Below are positions 51,393 to 60,271 of a DNA stretch of 64,000 nucleotides, in pieces (within the stretch, counting starts at the first letter, position 1; each line of letters opens with the position of its first letter). The translations under genes and the position numbers were made by a program. The notes under the pieces are model-generated. The model was given only the letters and a program-made list of their open reading frames with translations. It ran no database searches and was not told the DNA's origin. Source of the stretch: Gordonia liuliyuniae (GTDB taxonomy: Bacteria > Actinomycetota > Actinomycetes > Mycobacteriales > Mycobacteriaceae). The stretch covers positions 186,001-250,000 of the forward strand of contig NZ_JAKKOT010000003.1 in NCBI RefSeq assembly GCF_021739025.1. The letters are read 5' to 3'.

Positions 51393-52550
51393 TCAGGTCA
51401 GGCGTGACAGCCGGTGTGCGGCCTCGTCGATCACGTCGTCGTCTTTGGCGAAGGCGAAGCGGAGGAGGTGGCGCCAAGGCTGCTGGTCGTCGACGAAGGC
51501 GCTGACCGGGACGGCAGCGACGCCGAGACGGGCGGGCAACTCCCGACAGAAGGCGGCGCCGTCGGTGATGCCGAGCGGTCGGGGATCGGCGCACACGAAG
51601 TAGGTGCCTTGCGAGCGGTGCACGCCGAAGCCGGCGTCGGCGAGTGCTTTCGAGAGTCGAATCCGCTTACGACCCAACCCCTCCGCGTCCGCACGGACCC
51701 AGTCCATCTCGTTGCGCAGTGCGTGCGCGACGGCAGGTTGGAACGGGCCGCTGCCGACGTACGTCAAATACTGCTTCGCCGCGCGCGCAGCTCGGACGAG
51801 TTCGGCGGGCCCGCTGATCCAGCCGACCTTCCACCCGGTGACGTGGAAAGTCTTCGCTGCTCCCGAGATCCGCAGCGTCCGCTCAGCCATGCCGGGGAAC
51901 GTCGCAAGCGGCCGGTGGACGGCGCCGTCGAACACCAGATGTTCGTACACTTCGTCGGCGATCGCGACCACGTCGTGCTCGACGCAGAGCCGGGCGATCT
52001 CGATCAGATCGTCGTCGGACAGGATGGTCCCGGTCGGATTGTGCGGCGTATTCACCACGATCGCCGCCGTGTTCGGGCCGAACGCCGCGGCCAACGCCTC
52101 GCGGTCGAGCGTGAACCCGTCGCCCTCCGCGACGAGCGGCACCGTGCGCCGCACACCGCCCGCCAATGCGACCGACGCCGCATACGCGTCATAGAACGGT
52201 TCGATCATCACGACCTCGCGGCCGGGCTCCACCAGACCCAGGATCGCGCCGGCGATGGCTTCCGTCGCACCGACCGTGACCAACACCTGGGTGTCGGGAT
52301 CGTAGGCGAGCCCGTAATCGTCGAGTTGCTGTGCGGCGACAGCGTCGCGCAGGGCCTGGATACCAGGCCCCGGCGGATACTGATTCTGGCCCTCGGCGAT
52401 CGCGCGCTGCGCGGCCTCGAGCATCGAGGCAGGGCCGTCCGAGTCGGGAAACCCCTGCCCGAGGTTCACTGCGTCGTGCGCCACCGCGAGGGCGGATACC
52501 TCCGCGAAGATCGTCGACGTGAACGGACGCATCCGGTTGACCAAGGGCAT
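51393..52550 (-). CDS. dapC: PLP-dependent aminotransferase, DapC-like
   Basis: This protein of 385 residues is a fold-type I aminotransferase. The PLP lysine is in SGAAKTFHVTGWKVGW (about residue 232), and the phosphate/ring motifs NTPHNPTG (about 170) and DEVYEHLVF are present. By position next to the XPB helicase genes it matches Rv0858c, annotated as N-succinyldiaminopimelate aminotransferase (DapC), which acts in lysine and peptidoglycan-precursor synthesis. The sequence alone also fits the kynurenine/methionine-type class I group, so the substrate is from synteny. The ATG gives MPLVNRMRPF. Confidence 0.86.
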   Translation of the reverse strand: MPLVNRMRPFTSTIFAEVSALAVAHDAVNLGQGFPDSDGPASMLEAAQRAIAEGQNQYPPGPGIQALRDAVAAQQLDDYGLAYDPDTQVLVTVGATEAIAGAILGLVEPGREVVMIEPFYDAYAASVALAGGVRRTVPLVAEGDGFTLDREALAAAFGPNTAAIVVNTPHNPTGTILSDDDLIEIARLCVEHDVVAIADEVYEHLVFDGAVHRPLATFPGMAERTLRISGAAKTFHVTGWKVGWISGPAELVRAARAAKQYLTYVGSGPFQPAVAHALRNEMDWVRADAEGLGRKRIRLSKALADAGFGVHRSQGTYFVCADPRPLGITDGAAFCRELPARLGVAAVPVSAFVDDQQPWRHLLRFAFAKDDDVIDEAAHRLSRLT

Positions 52551-52604
52551 GCGTCTACGCTGCCACAGCGGTGCAGCCGACGACGACTCGGCTACGTGTG
52601 ACGC

Positions 52605-54242
52605 CTACACCAGGTCGGCGGCGTCCATGATCCGGTACGCGTACCCCTGTTCGGCGAGGAACCGCTGCCGGTGGGCGGCGTAGTCGGCGTCGAGGGAGTC
52701 TCGGGAGACGACCGAATAGAAGTGCGCCTGACCGCCGTCGGCCTTCGGTCGCAGGAGCCGGCCGAGCCGCTGGGCCTCCTCCTGGCGGGAGCCGAACGTG
52801 CCCGAGACCTGGACGGCCACCGACGCCTCCGGGAGGTCGATGGAGAAGTTGGCGACCTTGGAGACCACCAGCGTCGACAATTCGCCGCGGCGGAACGCGT
52901 CGAACAGCTTCTCGCGTTCGGCGTTGCGCGTGGACCCCTGGATCACCGGGCAGTCGAGCTCGGCGCCGAGCTCCTCGAGCTGGTCGATGTAGGCGCCGAT
53001 GACGAGCGTCTGCGAACCCTCGTGCTTGCCGAGGATGTTCTTGACGACGTTGACCTTCGAATGGACCGTCGAGCACAGCTTGTACTTCTCGTCGGCCTCG
53101 GCGACCGCGTACTGCAGGCGCTCCTCGTCGGTCATCGTCACCCGGACCTCGACGCAGTCGGCGGGAGCGATCCAGCCCTGCGCCTCGATGTCCTTCCACG
53201 GCGCGTCGTACCGCTTCGGTCCGATCAGGCTGAACACGTCGCCCTCCCGGCCGTCCTCGCGGACCAGCGTCGCGGTCAGGCCGAGGCGGCGACGCGACTG
53301 CAGATCGGCCGTCATCCGGAACACCGGTGCGGGCAGCAGATGGACCTCGTCGTAGACGATGAGTCCCCAGTCGCGAGAGTCGAACAGGTCGAGGTTCTTG
53401 TACTCGCCCTTCGACTTGCGGGTGATCACCTGGTAAGTGGCGATCGTGACCGGACGGATCTCCTTGCGTTCGCCCGAGTACTCGCCGATCTCGTCCTCGG
53501 TCAGCGACGTGCGCGCCACCAGCTCGCGTTTCCACTGGCGTCCCGCGACCGTGTTCGTCACGAGGATCAACGTCGTCGCGCCTGCCTTCGCCATCGCGGC
53601 CGCACCGACCATCGTCTTACCGGCGCCGCACGGCAGAACGACGACGCCCGAGCCGCCCGCCCAGAACGAGTCGGTGGCCATCTGCTGATAGTCGCGCAGC
53701 TCCCAGCCGTCCTGCACGAGATCGATCTGGTGGGCCTCGCCGTCGACATAGCCTGCGAGGTCTTCGGCAGGCCAGCCAACCTTGAGCAGGACCTGCTTGA
53801 GCCGACCGCGCTCGGACGGGTGGACGACCACCGTGTCGTCGTCGATGCGGGTCCCCAACATCGGGGCGACCTTCTTGTTCCGGAGGATCTCCTCGAGGAC
53901 CGCGCGGTCGAACGAGACCAGGGTGAGCCCGTGCGCGGGATGCTTGACCAGTTGCAGCCGCCCGAACCGGCCCATCGTCTCGACGATGTCGACGAGCAGC
54001 GGTTGCGGCACGGGGAACCGGGAATGGGTGACGAGGGCGTCGACGACCTGTTCGGCGTCGTGGCCCGCGGCCCGCGCGTTCCACAACGCCAGCGGGGTGA
54101 CCCGATAGGTGTGGATGTGTTCGGGGGCGCGTTCGAGTTCGGCGAACGGGGCGATCGCCGCGCGCGCCTGCGCGGCGGCTGGATGGTCGACCTCCAGCAG
54201 GAGGGTCTTGTCCGATTGCACGATCAGCGGTCCGTCGGTCAC
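52605..54242 (-). CDS. XPB/ERCC3-type DNA repair helicase
   Basis: This protein of 545 residues is a superfamily 2 helicase related to archaeal/eukaryotic XPB. It has an N-terminal damage-recognition-like domain (about residues 1-170), then motor domains with Walker A LPCGAGKT (about 207), DEVH box YDEVHLLP (about 297), TATLVREDGR and RLGRLLRPK (motif VI). It is the counterpart of Rv0861c, a 3'-5' DNA helicase. The GTG at 54242 gives TDGPLIVQSDKTLLLEVDH, exactly the mycobacterial N-terminus. The neighbouring helicase-associated gene is co-directional, 64 bases upstream. Confidence 0.93.
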   Translation of the reverse strand: MTDGPLIVQSDKTLLLEVDHPAAAQARAAIAPFAELERAPEHIHTYRVTPLALWNARAAGHDAEQVVDALVTHSRFPVPQPLLVDIVETMGRFGRLQLVKHPAHGLTLVSFDRAVLEEILRNKKVAPMLGTRIDDDTVVVHPSERGRLKQVLLKVGWPAEDLAGYVDGEAHQIDLVQDGWELRDYQQMATDSFWAGGSGVVVLPCGAGKTMVGAAAMAKAGATTLILVTNTVAGRQWKRELVARTSLTEDEIGEYSGERKEIRPVTIATYQVITRKSKGEYKNLDLFDSRDWGLIVYDEVHLLPAPVFRMTADLQSRRRLGLTATLVREDGREGDVFSLIGPKRYDAPWKDIEAQGWIAPADCVEVRVTMTDEERLQYAVAEADEKYKLCSTVHSKVNVVKNILGKHEGSQTLVIGAYIDQLEELGAELDCPVIQGSTRNAEREKLFDAFRRGELSTLVVSKVANFSIDLPEASVAVQVSGTFGSRQEEAQRLGRLLRPKADGGQAHFYSVVSRDSLDADYAAHRQRFLAEQGYAYRIMDAADLV

Positions 54243-54305
54243 CCGTCCATTGTCCAGGTGGGCGGGCGGTCCGGCCACATCGGGCGGTGCGAGGAGTCCG
54301 CGCGG

Positions 54306-56636
54306 CTACAGGAGTTCGACGCGAGTGATGCGGTGCAGGGCGAATCGGAGGTCGTCGTCGGAGGGTTCTTCGGCGGCGACGAGCTGCCCGGCGGCGAGCG
54401 AACGGGCCTTCACGACGTGGCGGCTCGCGCCGCCGTGAGCGTCGACGTACCCGATGCGGAGCAGACGGCCGGTCTGCAATGCCAGATGGATGAGCGCCGA
54501 CGTCGTTTCGCCGGAGTCGCTCGACACAGCACTCGAGACGGGGCGCTCCGCACGGTCGGCGGTCCGCATCCGGTTCACGACCGTGGCGGCTTGGCCGTCG
54601 CCGATCCGGCCGCGCCCGGCCGGGCGCGGCGGCCTGCGTGTGCGTCCAGGAACCCGGACGCCGCGGCTGCGCAGATCGATGAGGGTGCCCGACGAGTCCT
54701 CGCCCGCGGGCGCGAAGCCCGCCGCGCGCAACCGGTCGATCACATCGCGCAGCGGCGCCCCGGACACGGCGACCGTCGGCGCCAGCGCACGCAGCGACAG
54801 GTCGGCCGCCGCGTCGCTGCGCAGCACAGCGGTCAGCGTCGCAGCATCGTCGCATCGGACGAACGACGAGGCGACGCCCACCCGCAGCTGTCCGTGCTTA
54901 CGGGCGACATCGTCGATCAGATAGCTCAACGACTGGGGGACCGGCGTCCTGGAGTGCTCGGTGAACAGGGCGGCGAGTTCGGCTGCCGTGCGGCCGGTGT
55001 CGAGGGCGCGGCGGATTCCGTCCTCGGTGACGCGGTACACCGACGCCGCACCGCCCGACTCGAGATCCGCGACCAGGGCGAGGCGGGCGGCGAGTTCGGG
55101 GGTGAGGGGGCCGGGCACCGTCACGGTGAAGTCGGCTTGGACCAGGAAGTAATCGATCGGTTCGGGCAGCGCCGCCGACATCGTCCGCACGAGATCAGCG
55201 CGGTCGTCGTCGTCCGGGTCGGCGGCGAGCAGCGCCCGCCCCACCGTGGTCAGGCTGCCGTGTGCGACGATGCCGAGCTCGGTCGCCTCCCGCAGGGTCT
55301 CGCCGACCACGCGGGTGGTCAGACGACGGAGTTGTCTCGGATGGCGCCACCCGAGGAGGGCGGTGAGGGACTCGACGCTGACCGGCACTGCCGGATCGAT
55401 CTCGGCGAGCGGTGCCAGGATCGTGCGTCGGACGAGGGTGGCGGACCCGTCGAACGCATGCGGGGCGAGCGCGGCGATGATCGCGCCGTCGCGGTCGGTG
55501 TCGCCGATCTGCCACGGCCGGCGGAGCAGGTCGAGCCAGCACTGCGCCAGATGCGCCCACCGGCGTCCCGGCTCCATGTGCAGCCAGGTATCGCTCGACG
55601 TCGTCGGGGCGAACACCTCGTCGGCGGACAGGACGTCGACGGAGTCGGGTACGCCCGCGTCGATCAGTCGCGCAGCATCGGACAATTCGACGAGGAGCCC
55701 GACGCGGGTGGCCGAGAGACCGGTGGTCTTCGCCAGGCGACGCAGCTCGCGTACCCCCATGCCGCCTGCGCGGAGTACCGCCGCGGGCGCTTCGGCGAGT
55801 GCGTCGAGCAGGTCGCCCACGTGCCGGAGCACCTCGAGTGCTTCGCCTGCGCCCGCCGCGTCGACGGCGGCCGCGTCGAACCGCGACGATGTCCCGTCGA
55901 GGCCGGGCGCCTTCAGACTCGTCGTCAACGGCGGTTCGCCGCGCAGGATCTGTCCGACCTGCGGCGGCAGTTCGACGGTCTGTTCGTCCACCCGGGCGAG
56001 GAGGCCAGCCGCGAGGAGGCGGGGGACCGGGGCGGACGGGTCGGCATCCGGCGCGGCGTCCCGAGACCGGCCGAGCGCCGGGCCCCTGGACAGCGTCGTG
56101 AGGAGTTCGCGCTGCCGCTCGTCGAGGCCGTCGAGTTGAGCCGAGATCTCGTCGGGCTCTCTCGTCGCGATCGGTGCGAGCAGGTGCGGCGCCCGCCATG
56201 GCAGGGCCGACGGCAGGTGGATGCCGGCCAGCCAGCTGGTCGTTCTCTTCCCGGTCGACGAGCCGCTAGGCCAGATCAGTGCGAGGTCGGACAGGAGCGA
56301 CAGTCGGGTGTCCACGTCGGAGCGCAGCGCGCGGCGGCCCAGCTTCGACACGATGTCCTCGCGGCTCACCGGTCCGAGCAGTCCGTGGTGGTGTGAGCCG
56401 CCTGCGGCGTCGACGAATGCTTCGACGACGGCGACGGCGAGCAGGTCGAGGTCTTCACCGGCCAACGCGATGGATGCGGCCGCCAGGGACCGCTGGGCGA
56501 GGACGCCGGTCCCGCGTGGCGGTGGGGATGCGAGGTCGGGTCGTCGGACCAGGAGCTCGACGAGTCGAGCGTCCGTTCGGCTCGCCAACTCGTCGGCGCA
56601 ACTGCGCAGCGGGAGGTCCGGACTCATTCGATCCAT
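54306..56636 (-). CDS. Helicase-associated/WYL-type protein (Rv0862c-like)
   Basis: This protein of 776 residues is known next to XPB genes in actinobacteria (Rv0862c). It is mostly helical, with winged-helix-like repeats in the N-terminal half, a PF13625-type Helicase_C_3 region near residues 470-590, and a C-terminal WYL-like segment (LIHLALQTGRLLRIGYVDAHGG). No Walker motifs are present, so despite some annotations it is probably not a helicase itself. It may load or regulate XPB. The ATG at 56636 was chosen; MSPDLPLRS three codons on is an alternative. Confidence 0.8.
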   Translation of the reverse strand: MDRMSPDLPLRSCADELASRTDARLVELLVRRPDLASPPPRGTGVLAQRSLAAASIALAGEDLDLLAVAVVEAFVDAAGGSHHHGLLGPVSREDIVSKLGRRALRSDVDTRLSLLSDLALIWPSGSSTGKRTTSWLAGIHLPSALPWRAPHLLAPIATREPDEISAQLDGLDERQRELLTTLSRGPALGRSRDAAPDADPSAPVPRLLAAGLLARVDEQTVELPPQVGQILRGEPPLTTSLKAPGLDGTSSRFDAAAVDAAGAGEALEVLRHVGDLLDALAEAPAAVLRAGGMGVRELRRLAKTTGLSATRVGLLVELSDAARLIDAGVPDSVDVLSADEVFAPTTSSDTWLHMEPGRRWAHLAQCWLDLLRRPWQIGDTDRDGAIIAALAPHAFDGSATLVRRTILAPLAEIDPAVPVSVESLTALLGWRHPRQLRRLTTRVVGETLREATELGIVAHGSLTTVGRALLAADPDDDDRADLVRTMSAALPEPIDYFLVQADFTVTVPGPLTPELAARLALVADLESGGAASVYRVTEDGIRRALDTGRTAAELAALFTEHSRTPVPQSLSYLIDDVARKHGQLRVGVASSFVRCDDAATLTAVLRSDAAADLSLRALAPTVAVSGAPLRDVIDRLRAAGFAPAGEDSSGTLIDLRSRGVRVPGRTRRPPRPAGRGRIGDGQAATVVNRMRTADRAERPVSSAVSSDSGETTSALIHLALQTGRLLRIGYVDAHGGASRHVVKARSLAAGQLVAAEEPSDDDLRFALHRITRVELL

Positions 56637-56736
56637 GTTACCGACCTGGGTCGGGCCGGCCCCGACTCGCTCGCCCCGTGGAGTAGAGAACCGGCGGTGG
56701 ACTGGAGGGCGGCGGGAATGGCGACCGGTGACGGCG

Positions 56737-56773
56737 CGCGAAGACCCCCGCTCGATGAGCGGGGGTCTTCGCG
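56737..56773. terminator. Strong hairpin after the 62-residue gene
   Basis: CGCGAAGACCCCCGCTC and its exact complement (17 bases) flank GAT. For the small gene on the minus strand it is 23 bases past the stop. Confidence 0.8.
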
Positions 56774-56796
56774 GTCAGTTCTTTGCTAGAAGAAGA

Positions 56797-56985
56797 TCAG
56801 CGGTTGACGACAGTCTTCGCGTGCACGTAGGGCAGGTCGTCGGCGGGCAGCGGGAACTCCGAGTCGCCGAACGGTGAGAGAGCACCGGGCAGGTGCGCGA
56901 GGAACTCCGTCACTGCGTGGTCGTCGCCGGTCTCTTTCGGCCAGCCGTTGTCCACGTATCCATTCTTCTTAGCCACGCCGCTCAT
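56797..56985 (-). CDS. Small hypothetical protein
   Basis: This protein of 62 residues starts [16 protein letters not shown] and ends [14 protein letters not shown]. It is acidic in the middle and has no membrane segment or known motif. The ATG at 56985 is preceded by GGCAGA only; a GTG three codons later is possible. It is bounded by a strong hairpin downstream, and by tandem repeats upstream, which fits an independent small gene. In position it resembles the small Rv0863-type gene of mycobacteria, but I cannot confirm homology from memory. Confidence 0.6.
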   Translation of the reverse strand: MSGVAKKNGYVDNGWPKETGDDHAVTEFLAHLPGALSPFGDSEFPLPADDLPYVHAKTVVNR

Positions 56986-57017
56986 TCTGCCATGTCGACG
57001 CCGGGAAGGCCCGCAGA

Positions 57018-57081
57018 CCCTCGGTTTCTCGCGGGAGCGCCCTCGGTTTCTCTCGGAGCACCCTCGGTTTCTCGCGGAGCA
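57018..57081. repeat. Three tandem 21-22-base repeats
   Basis: Units CCCTCGGTTTCTCgcgg.. occur three times in a row with one or two changes (57018-57039, 57040-57060, 57061-57081). They lie between the small gene and the rpfA terminator. Confidence 0.8.
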
Positions 57082-57102
57082 CACCGTGGGCGCGACGACG
57101 AA

Positions 57103-57127
57103 GGCCCCCGCTCGGTGAGCGGAGGCC
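57103..57127 (-). terminator. rpfA terminator
   Basis: GGCCCCCGCTC pairs with GAGCGGAGGCC at 10 of 11 positions around GGT, 25 bases past the rpfA stop. Confidence 0.65.
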
Positions 57128-57151
57128 GTCATCGGAAAGATCTGGTTCAGA

Positions 57152-58069
<918 letters not shown>

Positions 58070-58189
58070 TCATCGTCTTGCGCTCGGTGATTTTCATGCC
58101 GCGAAAGGCGCGTTTCGGACGCGGTGGCGCGTCTGTGCAGTTCACGCCACTGGTACCCGGTCCGTGTCCGGTTCGTTATAAGGTCGTTA

Positions 58190-58205
58190 TGTGACAAGGA
58201 TCACG
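58190..58205. promoter_or_regulatory. CRP-type binding site upstream of rpfA
   Basis: TGTGACAAGGATCACG matches the CRP half-sites TGTGA...TCACA at 9 of 10 positions with the standard 6-base spacer. It lies about 420 bases before the rpfA start, upstream of the riboswitch leader, and 15-20 bases from a TATAAC sequence on the minus strand. Mycobacterial rpfA is a known CRP (Rv3676) target. Confidence 0.6.
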
Positions 58206-58236
58206 TCCAGATTGAGACGCGGAGCACGTCGATCGC

Positions 58237-58755
58237 TCAGGATTGTGCCCGACGTGCCTCGAGGGCGCGGAACGTCGAGGCGTGGAACACCAGCGGATCG
58301 ACGCTCGGGTCGCTGCGCAACGCATGGATCTGGAGCAGGACGACGAGATGGTCGCCCGCCGGGACCTCCTGTAGCACGGAACACTCGAGTTGAGCTGCCG
58401 CGCCGGCGATGAACAGGGCGCCGGAGTCGGTCGACGACCGGTGGACGTCATCGAATCGTGATTCGGGCGGCCCGGCCAGCCGGCGGCACGCATCACCCTG
58501 ATGAGAGGCGAAGACGCTCACGCCCAGACGGTCGGCGGTCACCAGCCGAGGCCACGTCGTCGAACCGTCGCGCACGCACACCGACACCAACGGCGGGTCG
58601 AGAGAGACTGTGGTGAACGAGCTCGCCGACATGCCGATGTCGTCGCCGTCCGATGTGCGACGACAGACCGCGACGACTCCCGTCGGGAAGCAGCTGTACG
58701 CCTGCTTGAGGGCCCCGTGGTCGGACACCGAGACCAGCGGCGTCGTACCGGTCAC
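58237..58755 (-). CDS. Flavin reductase-like FMN-binding protein
   Basis: This protein of 172 residues has the flavin reductase-like split-barrel: FPTGVVAVCRRTSDG, GMSASSFTTVSLDPPLVSVCV and the FASHQGDACRRLAG loop. Members supply reduced flavin to a monooxygenase or have lost the activity; the partner is unknown. The GTG at 58755 overlaps the stop of the small membrane gene by 4 bases (GTGA), which fixes the start. The C-terminal VFHASTFRAL is typical of the flavin contact region. Confidence 0.84.
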   Translation of the reverse strand: MTGTTPLVSVSDHGALKQAYSCFPTGVVAVCRRTSDGDDIGMSASSFTTVSLDPPLVSVCVRDGSTTWPRLVTADRLGVSVFASHQGDACRRLAGPPESRFDDVHRSSTDSGALFIAGAAAQLECSVLQEVPAGDHLVVLLQIHALRSDPSVDPLVFHASTFRALEARRAQS

Positions 58756-58961
58756 CGGCTGCGCCTGCCGGACAGCAGAGCGAAGACCAGGCCGAGGACG
58801 AATCCGAGGGGGGCACACAGTGCGAGCAGGTACACGGTCACCACGACCGCTTGATTGCTGTCGCGGACAGCGGGCAGCAGAAGCGCCAACGATGCGATCA
58901 TGCCGACGGCGAACAGCACCACGGCCACCATCAGCAGGCGAGAGGACTTGTGGGTCTGCAT
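58752..58961 (-). CDS. Small two-helix membrane protein
   Basis: This protein of 69 residues has two hydrophobic helices (about 10-30 and 40-62) with a basic tail GRRSR. The ATG at 58961 gives MQTHKSSRLLM. It is unlike any family I recognise; similar small membrane proteins occur beside cspB in mycolata. Its stop overlaps the flavin reductase start, so the two are an operon. The gene is divergent from cspB (120 bases between starts). Confidence 0.72.
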   Translation of the reverse strand: MQTHKSSRLLMVAVVLFAVGMIASLALLLPAVRDSNQAVVVTVYLLALCAPLGFVLGLVFALLSGRRSR

Positions 58962-59080
58962 GCAGTCCACGGTAATCCAGGCGGTAGAATCGGACACCAC
59001 GCGCCTCGCGTCGCACTGCCAGCGGCTCCGGAGGCGCATACGTGATTCTTAGGCAGATGAACGAGTTGAGGGTGAGTGCT

Positions 59081-59503
59081 GTGCCAAGCGGCCGAGTGAA
59101 GTGGTACGACGCCGACAAGGGCTTCGGATTCCTGTCGCAGGACGACGGCGAGGACGTGTACGTCCGCGCGTCGGCGCTCGGGGACGACGCCCCCGAACTG
59201 AAGGCCGGTCAGCGAGTCGAGTTCGACATGGCAGCCGGACGACGCGGCCCGCAGGCGCTGCGCGTCACGGTGCTCGAACCCGCGCCGAGCGTCGTCAAGA
59301 ACACCCGTGAGGCTCGTCGCGAGAAGCGTCCGGACGTCAAGCGGATGAGCCCCGACGAGTTGCACGGCGTGGTCGCCGATCTGATCACCCTGCTCGAGGG
59401 CACGGTGCAACCGGGCCTGCGCAACGGCCGGTACCCGGACCGCAAGACGGCCCAACGGATCTCCGAGGTGGTGCGCGGCGTCACCCGCGAGTTGGACCGC
59501 TGA
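59081..59503 (+). CDS. cspB: Cold-shock protein CspB (long type)
   Basis: This protein of 140 residues has an N-terminal cold-shock OB fold with RNP1 KGFGFL and RNP2 DVYVRASAL, then a 70-residue C-terminal extension ([18 protein letters not shown]...) shared with Rv0871. It binds single-stranded RNA or DNA and helps translation at low temperature; the extension's role is unknown. The GTG at 59081 gives [16 protein letters not shown], the mycobacterial start; GAGGGTGAG upstream is the ribosome site. Two in-frame earlier starts would add only unaligned residues. A strong hairpin follows. Confidence 0.9.
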   Translation: MPSGRVKWYDADKGFGFLSQDDGEDVYVRASALGDDAPELKAGQRVEFDMAAGRRGPQALRVTVLEPAPSVVKNTREARREKRPDVKRMSPDELHGVVADLITLLEGTVQPGLRNGRYPDRKTAQRISEVVRGVTRELDR

Positions 59504-59529
59504 GTCACACCGGGCAGCACACGACAGAC

Positions 59530-59563
59530 CAGAACGACCCCGTCCTCGGACGGGGTCGTTCTG
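59530..59563. terminator. Hairpin between convergent cspB and DUF2771 gene
   Basis: CAGAACGACCCCGTCC and its exact complement (16 bases) flank two bases. It sits 27 bases after cspB and 28 bases from the opposing stop. Confidence 0.82.
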
Positions 59564-59590
59564 TGTTCGCCGGACGGGCGGGACCGCCGG

Positions 59591-60184
59591 TCAGTTGCGG
59601 CGGTCCGCCAACTCGGTGCTGTTCGGGATCGTGAACCCATCGGGGACGGTGTCGATCGTGTATGTCCCGCGCATCAGGATGGAGCCGTCGAGCGAGTCCA
59701 TCCCGTCGGGTGCGTCCTGCAGGACGGTCGACACCGACCACACCTGGATGCCCAACAGGACGGCGTCCGGGCGGCTGACGAACTTCTTCGTGAACGTGCT
59801 CTCGGAGGGTTCGACGTCGAAGACGCGGTACGTGCCCCGCGGCGTCGCGTACTGCGCGATCGCCATCCACGGCCCGTCGGCGACCTCGTGCGGCACCGAG
59901 ACCAGAACAGTGCTGCCGACCGGGGCGGGCGCGCGCTGCACGTTCACCGGAAGCTGCTGTACGCGACGGGGATCGGCCGGTCGGCAGTCGGTCATGTCGA
60001 TCTCGCACCAGTAGTCCGGCTCGGCTCGCACCAGCTCGTCGCCCGCCTGCACCGACACCGTCGGCAGCGGGTCCGAGTTGTCGGTCACCACCAGGACGGT
60101 GGTGAGAGCGGCGATGGCGACGACCACGACGGCGACTGCCGCAGTGAGCTTCGCCAGCACCTTCTTGTCTCCGGGTTGCAGCAC
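59591..60184 (-). CDS. DUF2771 membrane-anchored protein (Rv0875c-like)
   Basis: This protein of 197 residues has one N-terminal membrane helix (about residues 12-35) and an extracytoplasmic DUF2771 domain with two cysteines (WCEIDMTDCRP) that may form a disulfide. The family is restricted to mycolata; function unknown. The start is GTG. It lies between cspB and the MFS transporter as in Mycobacterium, where Rv0875c-Rv0876c are neighbours. Confidence 0.78.
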   Translation of the reverse strand: MLQPGDKKVLAKLTAAVAVVVVAIAALTTVLVVTDNSDPLPTVSVQAGDELVRAEPDYWCEIDMTDCRPADPRRVQQLPVNVQRAPAPVGSTVLVSVPHEVADGPWMAIAQYATPRGTYRVFDVEPSESTFTKKFVSRPDAVLLGIQVWSVSTVLQDAPDGMDSLDGSILMRGTYTIDTVPDGFTIPNSTELADRRN

Positions 60185-60271
60185 GAGTGAATCCTTCGTC
60201 GATCGGTGGGGCTGGCGGCTATTGGGGTGGCGGCTATGGGGGGGGCTGACGGGATTGGGAGCTGGGGACTG

